34,611 nucleotides of DNA from CAYFLR01 sp964343805 (GCA_964343805.1 CAYFLR010000064.1:1-34611); one strand, 5' to 3'; positions 9,147 to 17,643 are shown, counted from the stretch's first letter. Notes: a model not told the origin generated them from the sequence alone. Made by a program: numbers and translations.

Positions 9147-10874
9147 CTATATGTGCACATGCTTAGAAGTAAAACTATTGGAACCCAACCACTCGTTAAA
9201 TATTTTAGAACCGTAATAACTGGTAAACAGCGTCGCTAGAATTCCAGTAAGTAAGGTAACAGAAAATCCTTTGATAGGTCCAGAACCGTACTGCATCAGT
9301 ACAATGGCGGCTATCAAGGTGGTGGTGTTCGCATCGAAAATGGCACTAAAGGAGTTTTCGTAGCCACTTGCAATTGCTGCTTTGATGGTCTTACCCGTCC
9401 GCAGCTCCTCCTTTATCCTTTCATTTACAATGATATTACAGTCCACCGCCATACCAATCGTTAAAGCAATACCCGCAATACCTGGTAGTGTTAAAGTGGC
9501 TTCAATCATACTTAAAACCGCTAAGATAAAGACCACATTAAATGCAATGGATAAGGTGGCAACTCCTCCTTGAAAGCGATAGAAGATAATCATGAAAATA
9601 ATAACTAATACCGCGCCCCAAACAATTGCTCGCTTTCCTTTCATAATGGAATCTTCTCCCAAGGAAGGTCCCACTGTTCTCTCTTCCAAAATAACAATCG
9701 GTGCAGGCAGCGCACCTGCTTTTAAAACGAGAGATAAATCTTTAGCATCTTTGATAATCTGCTGAGTATTGGTTCCTCCCATTGTGATGGTCGCATCGCC
9801 ACTAGGAATTCTCTCATTAATACGAGGTGCTGAACGAATCACATCATCTAACACGATGGCTAACAGACGGCCAACATTATCTCCTGTTACAGAAGCAAAG
9901 GCTTTTGCTCCTTTGTTGTTCAGTTTGAGAATAACACGAGGTTGATCAAATGCATTTTGTCTTTGTTGAGTCACATAGGCATCTTCAATCATATCACCCG
10001 TTACATAAGCTCGATCTTCTAATAAAAAGGGTGTGGCATTAACTACTTTTGTCAGTTCATTAACCACTTTTTCGTAACGAATGATTCGGTTTTTAGGTAG
10101 TTGGCTTTCTAAATCTTTATTAATCTTATTTAGAGATTCTAAAGAGTAATCATTTTCAGCAATACCTAGTCTCTGCTTAGATTCTTTAATCATACGATTT
10201 AATTGAGCCACATCTTTTGAGGTATCTACTAATTTAAATACTAATTGAGCAGTTTTTCCAATCAAACGCTTTGCTCTTGCAGGATCTTGAAGACCAGGCA
10301 GCTGAATAATAAGTCTTTTCTTTCCCTGTCTTTGAATGGAAGGTTCGGCAACACCAAAAGCATCCACACGGTTTCTTACAGTATCTAATGATTGGCTTAA
10401 AGTACGATCAACAATTTGATCTTGGACTCCCTCATTAAAACCATAAATCATAACTGGGAGACCGTTTTCTTCACGAGAACTTTGATATGTTAAACCGCCA
10501 CCTTTTCCGAGATAATCAGAGGCGACTTTTTTAATTTCATCCAATTGATCTGTTGAAGTAAGAAAAACTTCTAACTGTTCGGTACCAACAGCTTTTACAT
10601 TATCAACGGGCAACTTCTTTTCTTTCGCCGCATCAAGAAAATACTTTCCCTGAATTTCCATATGATTGACCAAAGCTTTGTCGGTTTCAACTTCAAGTAA
10701 TAGATGCATTCCCCCCCTTAAATCCAAACCTAAATTGATTGACTTGGAAGGGAAAACTTTTTGTAAGAAGGAGGGCAACTTTTCGTACACTCCCATGGTA
10801 GGCAGAACAAACATAAAGCCCAGCACCACACAAAAAATATAGAAAATAAATCGAGTCCACCAATTGGCTGTCAT
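9147..10874 (-). CDS. secD: Protein translocase subunit SecD
   Basis: The large partner of SecF. 575 residues: an N-terminal helix, the LGLDLRGGMHLLLEV motif at about 48-62, a long P1 periplasmic region including RNRVDAFGVAEPSIQRQG, and a C-terminal RND helical bundle with MAVDCNIIVNERIKEELRTG and YENSFSAIFDANTTTLIAA. The conserved aspartate of the DCN motif, used in proton coupling, is present. The ATG follows an AAGGAG site. Length is slightly short of the E. coli protein but normal for many other phyla. Confidence 0.96.
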   Translation of the reverse strand: MTANWWTRFIFYIFCVVLGFMFVLPTMGVYEKLPSFLQKVFPSKSINLGLDLRGGMHLLLEVETDKALVNHMEIQGKYFLDAAKEKKLPVDNVKAVGTEQLEVFLTSTDQLDEIKKVASDYLGKGGGLTYQSSREENGLPVMIYGFNEGVQDQIVDRTLSQSLDTVRNRVDAFGVAEPSIQRQGKKRLIIQLPGLQDPARAKRLIGKTAQLVFKLVDTSKDVAQLNRMIKESKQRLGIAENDYSLESLNKINKDLESQLPKNRIIRYEKVVNELTKVVNATPFLLEDRAYVTGDMIEDAYVTQQRQNAFDQPRVILKLNNKGAKAFASVTGDNVGRLLAIVLDDVIRSAPRINERIPSGDATITMGGTNTQQIIKDAKDLSLVLKAGALPAPIVILEERTVGPSLGEDSIMKGKRAIVWGAVLVIIFMIIFYRFQGGVATLSIAFNVVFILAVLSMIEATLTLPGIAGIALTIGMAVDCNIIVNERIKEELRTGKTIKAAIASGYENSFSAIFDANTTTLIAAIVLMQYGSGPIKGFSVTLLTGILATLFTSYYGSKIFNEWLGSNSFTSKHVHI

Positions 10875-10979
10875 GAGAAGCTCCTTATCAAACTAGGACG
10901 TGTATATTACAAGGCAAAAATACTAGCATAAGATAAACCCAAGTAAAAGAGGAATATTACCTTAAAACTCGGTCTTAGA

Positions 10980-11309
10980 TCACTTTTCTGGCTGAGGTTG
11001 ATTTGATAATCCATGGATATTTGCCCGCATTATTTTGATTTTAGTATTAGGGGCAATTTCTAATGTAGCCACTTGATCTGTCAAACCAGTTATTTTACCA
11101 AAGATACCGCTAGAAGTTACAACATCATCCCCTTTTTTCAAGGCAGATAACATAGATTGTTGCTGTTTAGCCTTCTTACTCTGTGGTCTTATTATTAAAA
11201 AATAAAATACAGAAAAAATGATAGCCATTGGAATAACAAAAACATCAAAAAAACTAGGGTTCTTAGCAGCAGGCGCTGCAGCTAATAGTGTGGGGAATAA
11301 AAAATCCAT
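10980..11309 (-). CDS. yajC: Preprotein translocase accessory subunit YajC
   Basis: A small membrane protein of the SecDF-YajC complex. 109 residues: one hydrophobic helix at about 22-40, the hallmark FLIIRPQSKKAKQQQ directly after it, then the cytoplasmic domain with KKGDDVVTSSGIFGKITG. A ribosome site AAAGAGGAG precedes the ATG. It is followed after 105 bp by secD in the same orientation; that spacer shows no terminator, so read-through into secD is likely. Confidence 0.95.
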   Translation of the reverse strand: MDFLFPTLLAAAPAAKNPSFFDVFVIPMAIIFSVFYFLIIRPQSKKAKQQQSMLSALKKGDDVVTSSGIFGKITGLTDQVATLEIAPNTKIKIMRANIHGLSNQPQPEK

Positions 11310-11386
11310 ATAACAAATCTCCTCTTTTTAAAAGATATTGAAATTGTAAAAAAAGATTTGGTTAGAACCAAAATCCAAATCGGCTC

Positions 11387-11968
11387 TCACTTATACTTAA
11401 ATTCTTTGCGCTTTTCAATGAGTGAATTCAATATTTCTGACAGAAAGGGAAAATGAGGAATGTATTGATTCTGTTGAATGGTTTGCCAAAACTGATCTAA
11501 ATTACGGTATCCCATCCTTTCATAGAAAAATGCTTGAAACATCATCTCAAGACCATCAATTGCCTTGGCTAACTGAGACTCCCTTGTTTCTCCAGCATTA
11601 TACTCTAACCAAAGTTTATGATAACTATCTGCATCAATTATGTTTTCTGTCATTTGAACAAATGCATGTTCTTCAAGTTTATCTTTAAAGGGTTTTAGAT
11701 CTTTAACGGGAGGTGATGGTATATCTCCAATCATTGACTCACCCATATCATGAATGAGCATCATTCTTAGAACCTTCTCGGTAGATACCTTCTGCTTACC
11801 CTTATTAATTATATCGCAAACCAACATAGCAATAAATGAAGTACCAAATATATGTTCTGATACACTTTCACAATCATTGATTCCACTCATTTTCCAACCG
11901 GTACGTGGCAAGTTCTTAGCTCTAAATACAGCTTTTTCAATTATGTCTATAAATTGATCTTTGTTCAC
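11387..11968 (-). CDS. HD-domain hydrolase of the YfbR/HDDC2 5'-deoxynucleotidase type
   Basis: 193 residues. Seen: metal-binding residues of the HD fold, H39 (in SVSEH), H73-D74 with E77 (LIHDMGE), and D138 (KAIDGLE). The arrangement EHIF...LIHDMGE...AKAIDGLEMMFQAF matches YfbR/HDDC2 nucleotidases, which dephosphorylate deoxynucleoside 5'-monophosphates. Substrate is inferred from family only. It sits between tgt and yajC, an unusual insertion in an otherwise common tgt-yajC-secDF order, but in the same direction and 34 bp after tgt. Confidence 0.82.
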   Translation of the reverse strand: MNKDQFIDIIEKAVFRAKNLPRTGWKMSGINDCESVSEHIFGTSFIAMLVCDIINKGKQKVSTEKVLRMMLIHDMGESMIGDIPSPPVKDLKPFKDKLEEHAFVQMTENIIDADSYHKLWLEYNAGETRESQLAKAIDGLEMMFQAFFYERMGYRNLDQFWQTIQQNQYIPHFPFLSEILNSLIEKRKEFKYK

Positions 11969-12002
11969 AATAACTCCAAAAACTTTTTATAAATAATTAG
12001 CT

Positions 12003-13100
12003 CTAGCTATTCTGGTAATTGGACAAAAACTCCTTTGAAAATTCGTCATACCTTTTGTTTTCAATGGCTAGCCTTATTTGCTTAATCAGATCCAAGTAAA
12101 AATGGAGGTTATGGATTGAATTCAATCTCAATGAGAGAAGTTCTTTACTTTTAAATAAATGCCGCAAATAGGAGCGTGAGAAATTCTGACAAGTATAACA
12201 TTGGCAATTCTCATCTAAGGGATTTGAATCCTCTTCATACTTTTTGTTTTTTATGGTTACCTTGCCATTATATGTAAAGAGCGTTCCATTGCGGGCATTA
12301 CGGGTTGGCATAACACAATCAAACATATCAATTCCCTTAGAAACAGCATAAACAATATCTTGAGGAGTCCCTACTCCCATTAAGTATCTTGGCTTATCCT
12401 TTGGCATTATATCTTTTAGGTAATCGATAATCTCATACATCAACTCTTTTGGCTCCCCCACACTAAGACCACCAATAGAATAACCATCAAAACCTATTTC
12501 CATAAGCTTTTCTAAGGATTCCTTTCTTAAGTTGGGATACATACCTCCTTGTACAATTCCAAATAATTTGTTTTCAGGGTTAATGCGAGATTCCTTACAA
12601 CGCTTAGCCCAACGAACTGATTGAAGTAAAGATTTACGTGTTCCTTTTTCATCCATAGGATAAGGAGTGCATTCATCTAATTGCATGTGAATATCAGAAT
12701 CTAAAGAGTCCTGGATTTCCATACACAGCTCAGGTGTTAAAAATCGGGCCTCCCCACTGATATGATCGTTAAACATTACGCCATCTTCTTTTATTTTTCG
12801 AAAGGATGAGAGGCTAAAAACTTGAAAGCCACCGCTGTCAGTTAAAATTGGTTTTTCCCACTTCATAAATTTATGTAGGCCACCCTGTCGTTTAATCAAC
12901 TGATGACCGGGTCGGATCCACAAATGATAGGTATTAGATAATATGATCTCAGCACGAATATTTAACAAATCATCGGGAGAGAGAGCTTTGACAGTCCCTT
13001 GAGTACCTACAGGCATAAAAATGGGTCCCTCAATTTGGCCACTTTTAGTTGTAATTCGAGATCTTCGAGCAAAGCCATCATTACTCAATAATTCAAGCAT
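12003..13100 (-). CDS. tgt: tRNA-guanine transglycosylase (queuine/preQ1 insertion)
   Basis: Exchanges the wobble guanine of GUN anticodons for preQ1 on the way to queuosine. 365 residues. Seen: D88 in TDSGGFQVF (general acid/base), GGLSVGEP near 210-217, D261 in MFDCVMPTRNARNG (nucleophile), and zinc ligands C299, C301, C304 and H330. All catalytic and metal residues are in place. The ATG at 13100 follows AAGGTGA. Association with yajC-secDF is frequent in bacteria and reflects operon conservation, not shared function. Confidence 0.96.
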   Translation of the reverse strand: MLELLSNDGFARRSRITTKSGQIEGPIFMPVGTQGTVKALSPDDLLNIRAEIILSNTYHLWIRPGHQLIKRQGGLHKFMKWEKPILTDSGGFQVFSLSSFRKIKEDGVMFNDHISGEARFLTPELCMEIQDSLDSDIHMQLDECTPYPMDEKGTRKSLLQSVRWAKRCKESRINPENKLFGIVQGGMYPNLRKESLEKLMEIGFDGYSIGGLSVGEPKELMYEIIDYLKDIMPKDKPRYLMGVGTPQDIVYAVSKGIDMFDCVMPTRNARNGTLFTYNGKVTIKNKKYEEDSNPLDENCQCYTCQNFSRSYLRHLFKSKELLSLRLNSIHNLHFYLDLIKQIRLAIENKRYDEFSKEFLSNYQNS

Positions 13101-13194
13101 AAGTCACCTTCATTAGTTTATTTAAAGGATTATCAGAATTACCTCTGAAAAACTTTTATCTAGATATAGCGGATGTGTATTTACGGACGCTAAC

Positions 13195-13221
13195 TAGCTA
13201 AATTACTCTTCTATTTAGCTA
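13195..13221 (-). other. Hairpin spanning the mlaD stop codon
   Basis: A perfect 9-bp inverted repeat (TAGCTAAAT at 13195-13203, ATTTAGCTA at 13213-13221, 9-base loop) that includes the mlaD stop codon. No T-run follows in the direction of transcription, so it is not a canonical intrinsic terminator. It may affect mlaD message stability or separate mlaD from tgt. Confidence 0.45.
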
Positions 13222-14719
13222 AGGATCCAATGGATAGCAAGGTTTTTATGTTCTCGTCGGTAAAACGGATACCCATTCCACCAAAAAAGTTTTTATAGAA
13301 TTCATCGTCTGCGCCTGAATAAAGTCCAGCGGTAAAATCGTGGAGACCTCCCGTTACATAGAGATGCTCCCAAAAGTGATATTCTCCAAACAGTCTAGCC
13401 ACAGGTCCGCTATCCACTCTGGAAAAATTGTAAGCCTCTAAGGTGAGCTGTAAATTGTCGTCCAATAAAAATTGATCCACAGCTAAACCACCGGAAGAGG
13501 AAAATAGGCCAAAGCGAAGCCCTGTATTCCACCATTTTTTCCGGAATTGAAAATCAAATAAGAGGCGATCTCCGGTATCAGAAATTGTTTCAGAAGTAAC
13601 GGTATTAGCGGTTTTCTTAGCATCATCCGTGGTAGTTACAGTCCGAATGGTATGGGATTTTAAATTGGAATCATCAACTAAACCAAGATAATAAGATTTA
13701 TCAGGGCTGGTTTGCAATTCCATTCCAAAATGATGCAGTTTTCGACCTCCACTCACCGCTTCCCCTTTATAATTAACCAGTACCACCACGTCATTCATGG
13801 GTTTTACAAAATTTTGAACATTCTCTAATGTTTCATTAATCAAATTGACCGTCTTATCTTCGTAGAGCAATTTTCCAACCGAGCCTCTCCCATGGTTTAA
13901 GTTTTTCATCATAATGTCCACTTCTTCGGCTGCATTATGAATTTTATCTACAAAGGCTGATATGGCTGAAGCGTTCTCAGGGTTAGCCACTTTTTTCAAA
14001 GTAACGGCCATTTCTCGAAGCAGTTGCCCGGTGGCTTTCATATCAGCTAAAAAAGCCGTAATATTTTCCTCATTGTTTCCTAAAATGTTCCGAGCTGAAT
14101 CAGTAATTTTTGTAAAGTTATCAATCATTTGGGTGATCGGCTTCTCATTAGCTTCAAAGCCATGACTGATCTTTATTGTTAGCTCCCTTAGATTGGTAAT
14201 AATTTCTCGTAGTGAATCCCCAGTCTCTTCAGAGCCTAAAACGACTCTCAAAGTACTGGTGATCTGCTTAATATCCCTTGATATTCCACTTAGAGTATTT
14301 AAAAGAGAATTAAAGTCATTCGATACCGCATTTCTTGGAATTAGCCCACCGGGCTTAATCTGTTTTGAAGCCTCTTTTCCTCTAGCAATATCAATAAATA
14401 CATCGCCTAAAATTCCCCTGGTTCTAACATTAATAACTGTATCTATTGGGAGTATTGTGTGCTCATCCACCTCCATAAATATTTTTACAAGTTTGTCAGT
14501 AAGCTGAACTTTACTTACAGACCCTATAATGATTCCACTGGTAGTAACTTGAGTTTCAGGCTTTATACCTGCTGCATCTGGAAGCAGTGTGTAATAGGTA
14601 TGGGTCTTTTTCTCTTTAAAGTAATCTGGGTCCACAACGACCATGGAAAACATAATCATAATCGTTGCAATAGCCGCAAAAAGTCCTACCTTAAATTCGA
14701 GTGATTTATTTGAGCTCAT
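13211..14719 (-). CDS. mlaD: MCE-domain lipid transport protein (MlaD-like), with a long C-terminal extension
   Basis: Membrane-anchored substrate-binding subunit of an Mla-type phospholipid ABC transporter. 502 residues, far longer than E. coli MlaD (about 180). Seen: a transmembrane helix at about 10-30, an MCE domain at about 40-116 (TLLPDAAGIKPETQVTTSG, GILGDVFIDI), a helical middle region of about 120-310, and a C-terminal third rich in alternating strands (FDFQFRKKWWNTGLRFGLF, HLYVTGGLHDF, NFFGGMGIRF). That last part looks like beta-barrel or beta-sandwich sequence. It follows mlaE and mlaF in the same operon. Long MCE proteins with similar tails occur in delta-type bacteria as far as I recall. 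Confidence 0.88.
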   Translation of the reverse strand: MSSNKSLEFKVGLFAAIATIMIMFSMVVVDPDYFKEKKTHTYYTLLPDAAGIKPETQVTTSGIIIGSVSKVQLTDKLVKIFMEVDEHTILPIDTVINVRTRGILGDVFIDIARGKEASKQIKPGGLIPRNAVSNDFNSLLNTLSGISRDIKQITSTLRVVLGSEETGDSLREIITNLRELTIKISHGFEANEKPITQMIDNFTKITDSARNILGNNEENITAFLADMKATGQLLREMAVTLKKVANPENASAISAFVDKIHNAAEEVDIMMKNLNHGRGSVGKLLYEDKTVNLINETLENVQNFVKPMNDVVVLVNYKGEAVSGGRKLHHFGMELQTSPDKSYYLGLVDDSNLKSHTIRTVTTTDDAKKTANTVTSETISDTGDRLLFDFQFRKKWWNTGLRFGLFSSSGGLAVDQFLLDDNLQLTLEAYNFSRVDSGPVARLFGEYHFWEHLYVTGGLHDFTAGLYSGADDEFYKNFFGGMGIRFTDENIKTLLSIGSLAK

Positions 14720-14773
14720 AGTTCGAACCTTTATTCAACATTGTGCACCATTTAAAGCCAACCATTTTCATCT

Positions 14774-15517
14774 CTAAAAAAGATTAATTGGACCCTCTGC
14801 CCGTCCATTAATAAATTGCCTTACTATTGGATTTTCACTGTTTTTAAATTCTTCCGCACTTCCGGTCTCTAATATCTCTCCTTGATAGAGCATCCCAATT
14901 TTGTCACAACAAAAGATGGTGGAAAGCTCATGAGAAATAACTAAGCAAGTCACTTTCAATCGTTTGTTTAAGTTCACAATAATCTGATTGAGAACACCAA
15001 TCATGATAGGATCGAGTCCCGTAGTGGGTTCATCAATTATTAAGATCTCTGGGTCCATCGCAATGGCTCTTGCAAAACCAACTCTTTTACGCATCCCACC
15101 CGAAAGTTCACTGGGATATTTATTTTGGATTCCCTTCAATCCGACAATACTTAACTTTTCTGCCACAATATCTCGAATTTCTCCAATACCCAGATCTGTA
15201 TGCTCTCTCAAAGGAAAAGAGATGTTCTCTTCAACGGTAAGATAGTCAAAAAGTGCGGCATCTTGAAAACACATACCAAAACGCTTTCTGAATTGAGGCA
15301 GTTCTGTTTGTGGAATGTCTGGAACATTCAAACCATCAACTAAGACCTCTCCGGAATCCGGTTGGAGTAATCCTAAGACATGCTTGATAGCCACACTTTT
15401 ACCAGTACCAGAAAGGCCAATGATCACAGTCATTTCACCTTTTTCACACTCTAAATTGAAATCATTTAGAATATATTGTCCGCTAAATTGTTTGAAAACG
15501 TTCTTAAACTTAATCAC
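14774..15517 (-). CDS. mlaF: ABC transporter ATPase of the Mla lipid transport system
   Basis: Cytoplasmic ATPase that powers the MlaE permease. From the GTG at 15517 it has 247 residues: Walker A GLSGTGKS at 34-41, Q85, signature LSGGM at 138-142, Walker B ILIIDEP at 158-164 and switch H196. The GTG start is preferred because it lies 2 bp after the mlaE stop, follows AGG, and matches the family start (IKFKNVFKQF). Longer frames would add a hydrophobic stretch that is only mlaE read in another frame. Coupled translation with mlaE is likely. Confidence 0.94.
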   Translation of the reverse strand: MIKFKNVFKQFSGQYILNDFNLECEKGEMTVIIGLSGTGKSVAIKHVLGLLQPDSGEVLVDGLNVPDIPQTELPQFRKRFGMCFQDAALFDYLTVEENISFPLREHTDLGIGEIRDIVAEKLSIVGLKGIQNKYPSELSGGMRKRVGFARAIAMDPEILIIDEPTTGLDPIMIGVLNQIIVNLNKRLKVTCLVISHELSTIFCCDKIGMLYQGEILETGSAEEFKNSENPIVRQFINGRAEGPINLF

Positions 15518-15519
15518 TG

Positions 15520-16290
15520 TCAAACCTGAAAATAAGTAATAATAAAATCCGCAATAAAAATAGCTATTGAGCAATGTACAACTGTTTTAGTTGTGGCAAT
15601 ACCAACACCTACTGAACCGCCACTTGCTCCTAAACCGTGAAAACAACCGATGGTGGAGATTAAAAACCCAAATACACAGGCTTTAAATAACCCCTTAGTT
15701 ATATCTGAAATAGAAAGAAGCCATTGAAGCTTATCAATGAAAACCGCTTGATCAATGTGGACCAAAAATTTACCAACAATGTATGCTCCATACACTCCTA
15801 CAAAACTGAATAAACCGGTTAATAAGGGAAGCATAATTATGGCCGCTACAACTCTCGGAATAACCAGATAATTAATTGGATCAATGGCCATAACTTCGAG
15901 GGCATCAATCTGTTCTCGTACACGCATAGATCCGATTTCTGTCGCAATGGAAGATCCAGCACGCCCCGCAACCAATAGACCAGTCAGAACTGGCGACAAT
16001 TCTCTAGCCAATGAAATGGCCACAGCCGCACCAGTAAGCCCCTCTGCCCGAAACATCCCAAAGATCATTCCCAACTGCATGCCAAAAACAGCCCCAGTAA
16101 AAGATCCTGATAGAAAAATAATGAAAAAGGATTTATTGCCAAAAAACTCGAGTTGTTCGATGAGAATTTTAAATCTATAGGGACGCTTGCCAAAAGCTCC
16201 TAGAATATTACGTAATAGGAGTAAATATCTTCCAATTCCTTCCAGCCGGCGAATAATGATATGTCCAAATAATGAAAAAACAGCATTCAT
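15520..16290 (-). CDS. mlaE: Mla lipid transport permease MlaE
   Basis: Inner-membrane permease of the MCE/Mla system. 256 residues with about five hydrophobic helices. Seen: the family signature ARELSPVLTGLLVAGRAGSS at about 95-114, then EIGSMRVREQIDALEVM and the late GASGGSVGVGIATTKTVV. First gene of mlaEFD. No strong ribosome site precedes the ATG. No mlaC or mlaB homologue is seen nearby. Confidence 0.94.
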   Translation of the reverse strand: MNAVFSLFGHIIIRRLEGIGRYLLLLRNILGAFGKRPYRFKILIEQLEFFGNKSFFIIFLSGSFTGAVFGMQLGMIFGMFRAEGLTGAAVAISLARELSPVLTGLLVAGRAGSSIATEIGSMRVREQIDALEVMAIDPINYLVIPRVVAAIIMLPLLTGLFSFVGVYGAYIVGKFLVHIDQAVFIDKLQWLLSISDITKGLFKACVFGFLISTIGCFHGLGASGGSVGVGIATTKTVVHCSIAIFIADFIITYFQV

Positions 16291-16716
16291 AATTTCAATC
16301 TACTTTTCACTTAACCATTGCTCGAGTACCCAAAATTCATAAATATCCGGGCTATTAGTTTCATTCATATGATTAGTCGGGCATTAACATGAAAACTTTA
16401 CTAAGAAATTCAAATAGATGAGAAAAAAAATGAGTCAATCCAAATAGATGAAAATTAAATCCTAGAAAAATACTGTCATTCAAGGGACAAGGTTAAAAAG
16501 GAGGGCTCAGACAAGGACCCCTCAAAAGGAGTCCTTGCGAAAAAGCAAGACATTTTACGGTAGGACAATCTTTGATGAGTTAACTGCGCACAGAAAACCC
16601 CTGAGAAGTGAATATTAACGATATTTTCAAATTATCTATTGTGATTAATACTTGAAATTATAGACCCTTACAACTTATATCCCCTTAGAAAAATTGGGTA
16701 CTTAGCCAATAAGTGG
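16291..16716. other. 426-bp non-coding region upstream of mlaE
   Basis: Lies between the mlaE start and the end of the GGDEF/RHH gene, both on the minus strand, so it should hold the mla promoter and the terminator of the upstream gene. Seen: an 11-bp direct repeat CAAATAGATGA at 16411-16421 and 16441-16451, exactly 30 bp apart, and a hairpin cluster at 16513-16549. No open frame with a credible start and no tRNA were found. Confidence 0.6.
16513..16549. other. Tandem hairpins in the mlaE upstream region
   Basis: Hairpin 1 pairs AAGGACCCCT (16513-16522) with AGGAGTCCTT (16527-16536) around a CAAA loop, with one mismatch. Hairpin 2 pairs CTTGC (16534-16538) with GCAAG (16545-16549) around GAAAAA, and shares three bases with hairpin 1, so the two are mutually exclusive at their junction. 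GGAGGG at 16500-16505 could also pair with the CCCCTC of hairpin 1. This suits a terminator or a switching leader; neither strand has a T-run immediately after. Confidence 0.4.
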
Positions 16717-17361
16717 TCATTGACAGGAAAATTGATGCTCTTGGATAAAAAGATCAAGGTTTTCGCGAAGAATGCAGGACTCAGATTTACCTAATTTTGT
16801 GGCTATAGCTTGCAGCTTTTCCACCTGATTATGAGTGTAATAGGTACTTTTGAGTGCCATTTTTTCACCGGCTGATATTTGAACAAAACCACGCCCACTT
16901 TTCCTTGCGGTGTAGAGTGACTGCTCAGCTTTACGAAACAAAGTGGTTAAATTTTTACTATGAACAGGGAAAGAAGCAATGCCTGCATAAAAATTCATTT
17001 TTACATTTCTCTTTTTTCGCCCTACAAAGACACCTATTGGTTTTTTCTGAATCTTGTTACGAAAAGATTCCAGCATGATAAAAACCTGTTCAACAGCAAG
17101 ATTAGGAAAAAAAAGGGCCATCTCTCTTAAAAGTATATCAGCAGCATATACTTTTGATTGATCTTCAAAAAAACCTTCAAGTTCATTCAAGAAGAAAGTT
17201 TTTATATTCTGAAACTGCTCTTCTTCAACTAAATTAACGCGCTTAGAGATTTGATCAAATTGAATAAGTACAATTGTAAACAGATCTTTTGAGGGAGAAA
17301 GAGTTCTTTGTACTCCCTCTAACTCTCTAAATACCTCTTTTCTATTTGTTAACTTATTCAT
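16717..17361 (-). CDS. Degenerate GGDEF-fold protein with C-terminal ribbon-helix-helix DNA-binding motif
   Basis: 214 residues. Residues about 5-163 follow the GGDEF fold: the end of the domain is well kept (FYAGIASFPVHS...LFRKAEQSLYTARKSGRG), but the active site expected near 76-82 reads ILLREMA instead of GGDEF, so cyclase activity is unlikely. Residues about 170-208 (YYTHNQVEKLQAIATKLG, SESCILRENLDLFIQE) look like a ribbon-helix-helix DNA-binding unit. The combination suggests a transcription factor using a dead GGDEF fold for dimerisation or ligand sensing; this is inference. No clear ribosome site. A short direct repeat 29-48 bp upstream of the start could be its own operator. Confidence 0.7.
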   Translation of the reverse strand: MNKLTNRKEVFRELEGVQRTLSPSKDLFTIVLIQFDQISKRVNLVEEEQFQNIKTFFLNELEGFFEDQSKVYAADILLREMALFFPNLAVEQVFIMLESFRNKIQKKPIGVFVGRKKRNVKMNFYAGIASFPVHSKNLTTLFRKAEQSLYTARKSGRGFVQISAGEKMALKSTYYTHNQVEKLQAIATKLGKSESCILRENLDLFIQEHQFSCQ

Positions 17362-17389
17362 TTTATTGTTTTTTTATGTTCATATATAT

Positions 17390-17409
17390 CACTACTAGGT
17401 ACATTACTA
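17390..17409 (-). promoter_or_regulatory. Direct-repeat operator candidate upstream of the GGDEF/RHH gene
   Basis: Two 8-bp repeats, CACTACTA (17390-17397) and CATTACTA (17402-17409), differ by one base and are spaced by a 12-bp period, about one helical turn. They flank a TATATA stretch that could be the -10 box of the minus-strand gene. Ribbon-helix-helix regulators commonly bind such tandem short sites. Confidence 0.35.
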
Positions 17410-17482
17410 ACATATATAATTATTTTTTTGCAATAAAATAAATAGATTAGTTAATTTTTTTTTAAAATAGTGAACTATATTG

Positions 17483-17643
17483 TTGACAAATTTTTTGAAT
17501 GGGAGTAATTTTTTATTCAAGCAAGGATGACGTCAGGCATTCTTCTTACGAAGCAACTATCAAGCCCCTTAAGAAAGTTGTTTCGTATACTTATTTTCCC
17601 ACCTGCAAACTTACATGTGTCCCTTCACCAACCTGAAGGGACA
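17483..17643 (+). ncRNA. Candidate small RNA with promoter and two hairpins
   Basis: A consensus -35 TTGACA (17483-17488), 17-bp spacer and a partial -10 TAATTT (17506-17511) precede a region with two inverted repeats. One has a 12-bp stem with one wobble (TACGAAGCAACT at 17547-17558 with AGTTGTTTCGTA at 17576-17587). The other is a perfect 10-bp stem (TGTCCCTTCA at 17618-17627 with TGAAGGGACA at 17634-17643). A transcript of roughly 125 nt would contain both. No T-run follows the last stem, which weakens a terminator reading. It resembles no RNA family I recognise. Confidence 0.3.

Noticed and set aside
14720..14740. GGTTCGAAC on the minus strand before mlaD, resembling a tRNA T-loop
   Set aside because: No acceptor or anticodon stems can be built around it; no tRNA or rRNA gene was found in the window.
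16411..16451. CRISPR-like direct repeat CAAATAGATGA
   Set aside because: Only two copies of 11 bp, no array, no cas genes.
16560..16620. Possible cyclic-di-GMP riboswitch (GCGCACAG...ACCCC) near the GGDEF/RHH gene
   Set aside because: The conserved core and the paired stems of the known class are not present; the likeness is a few bases only.
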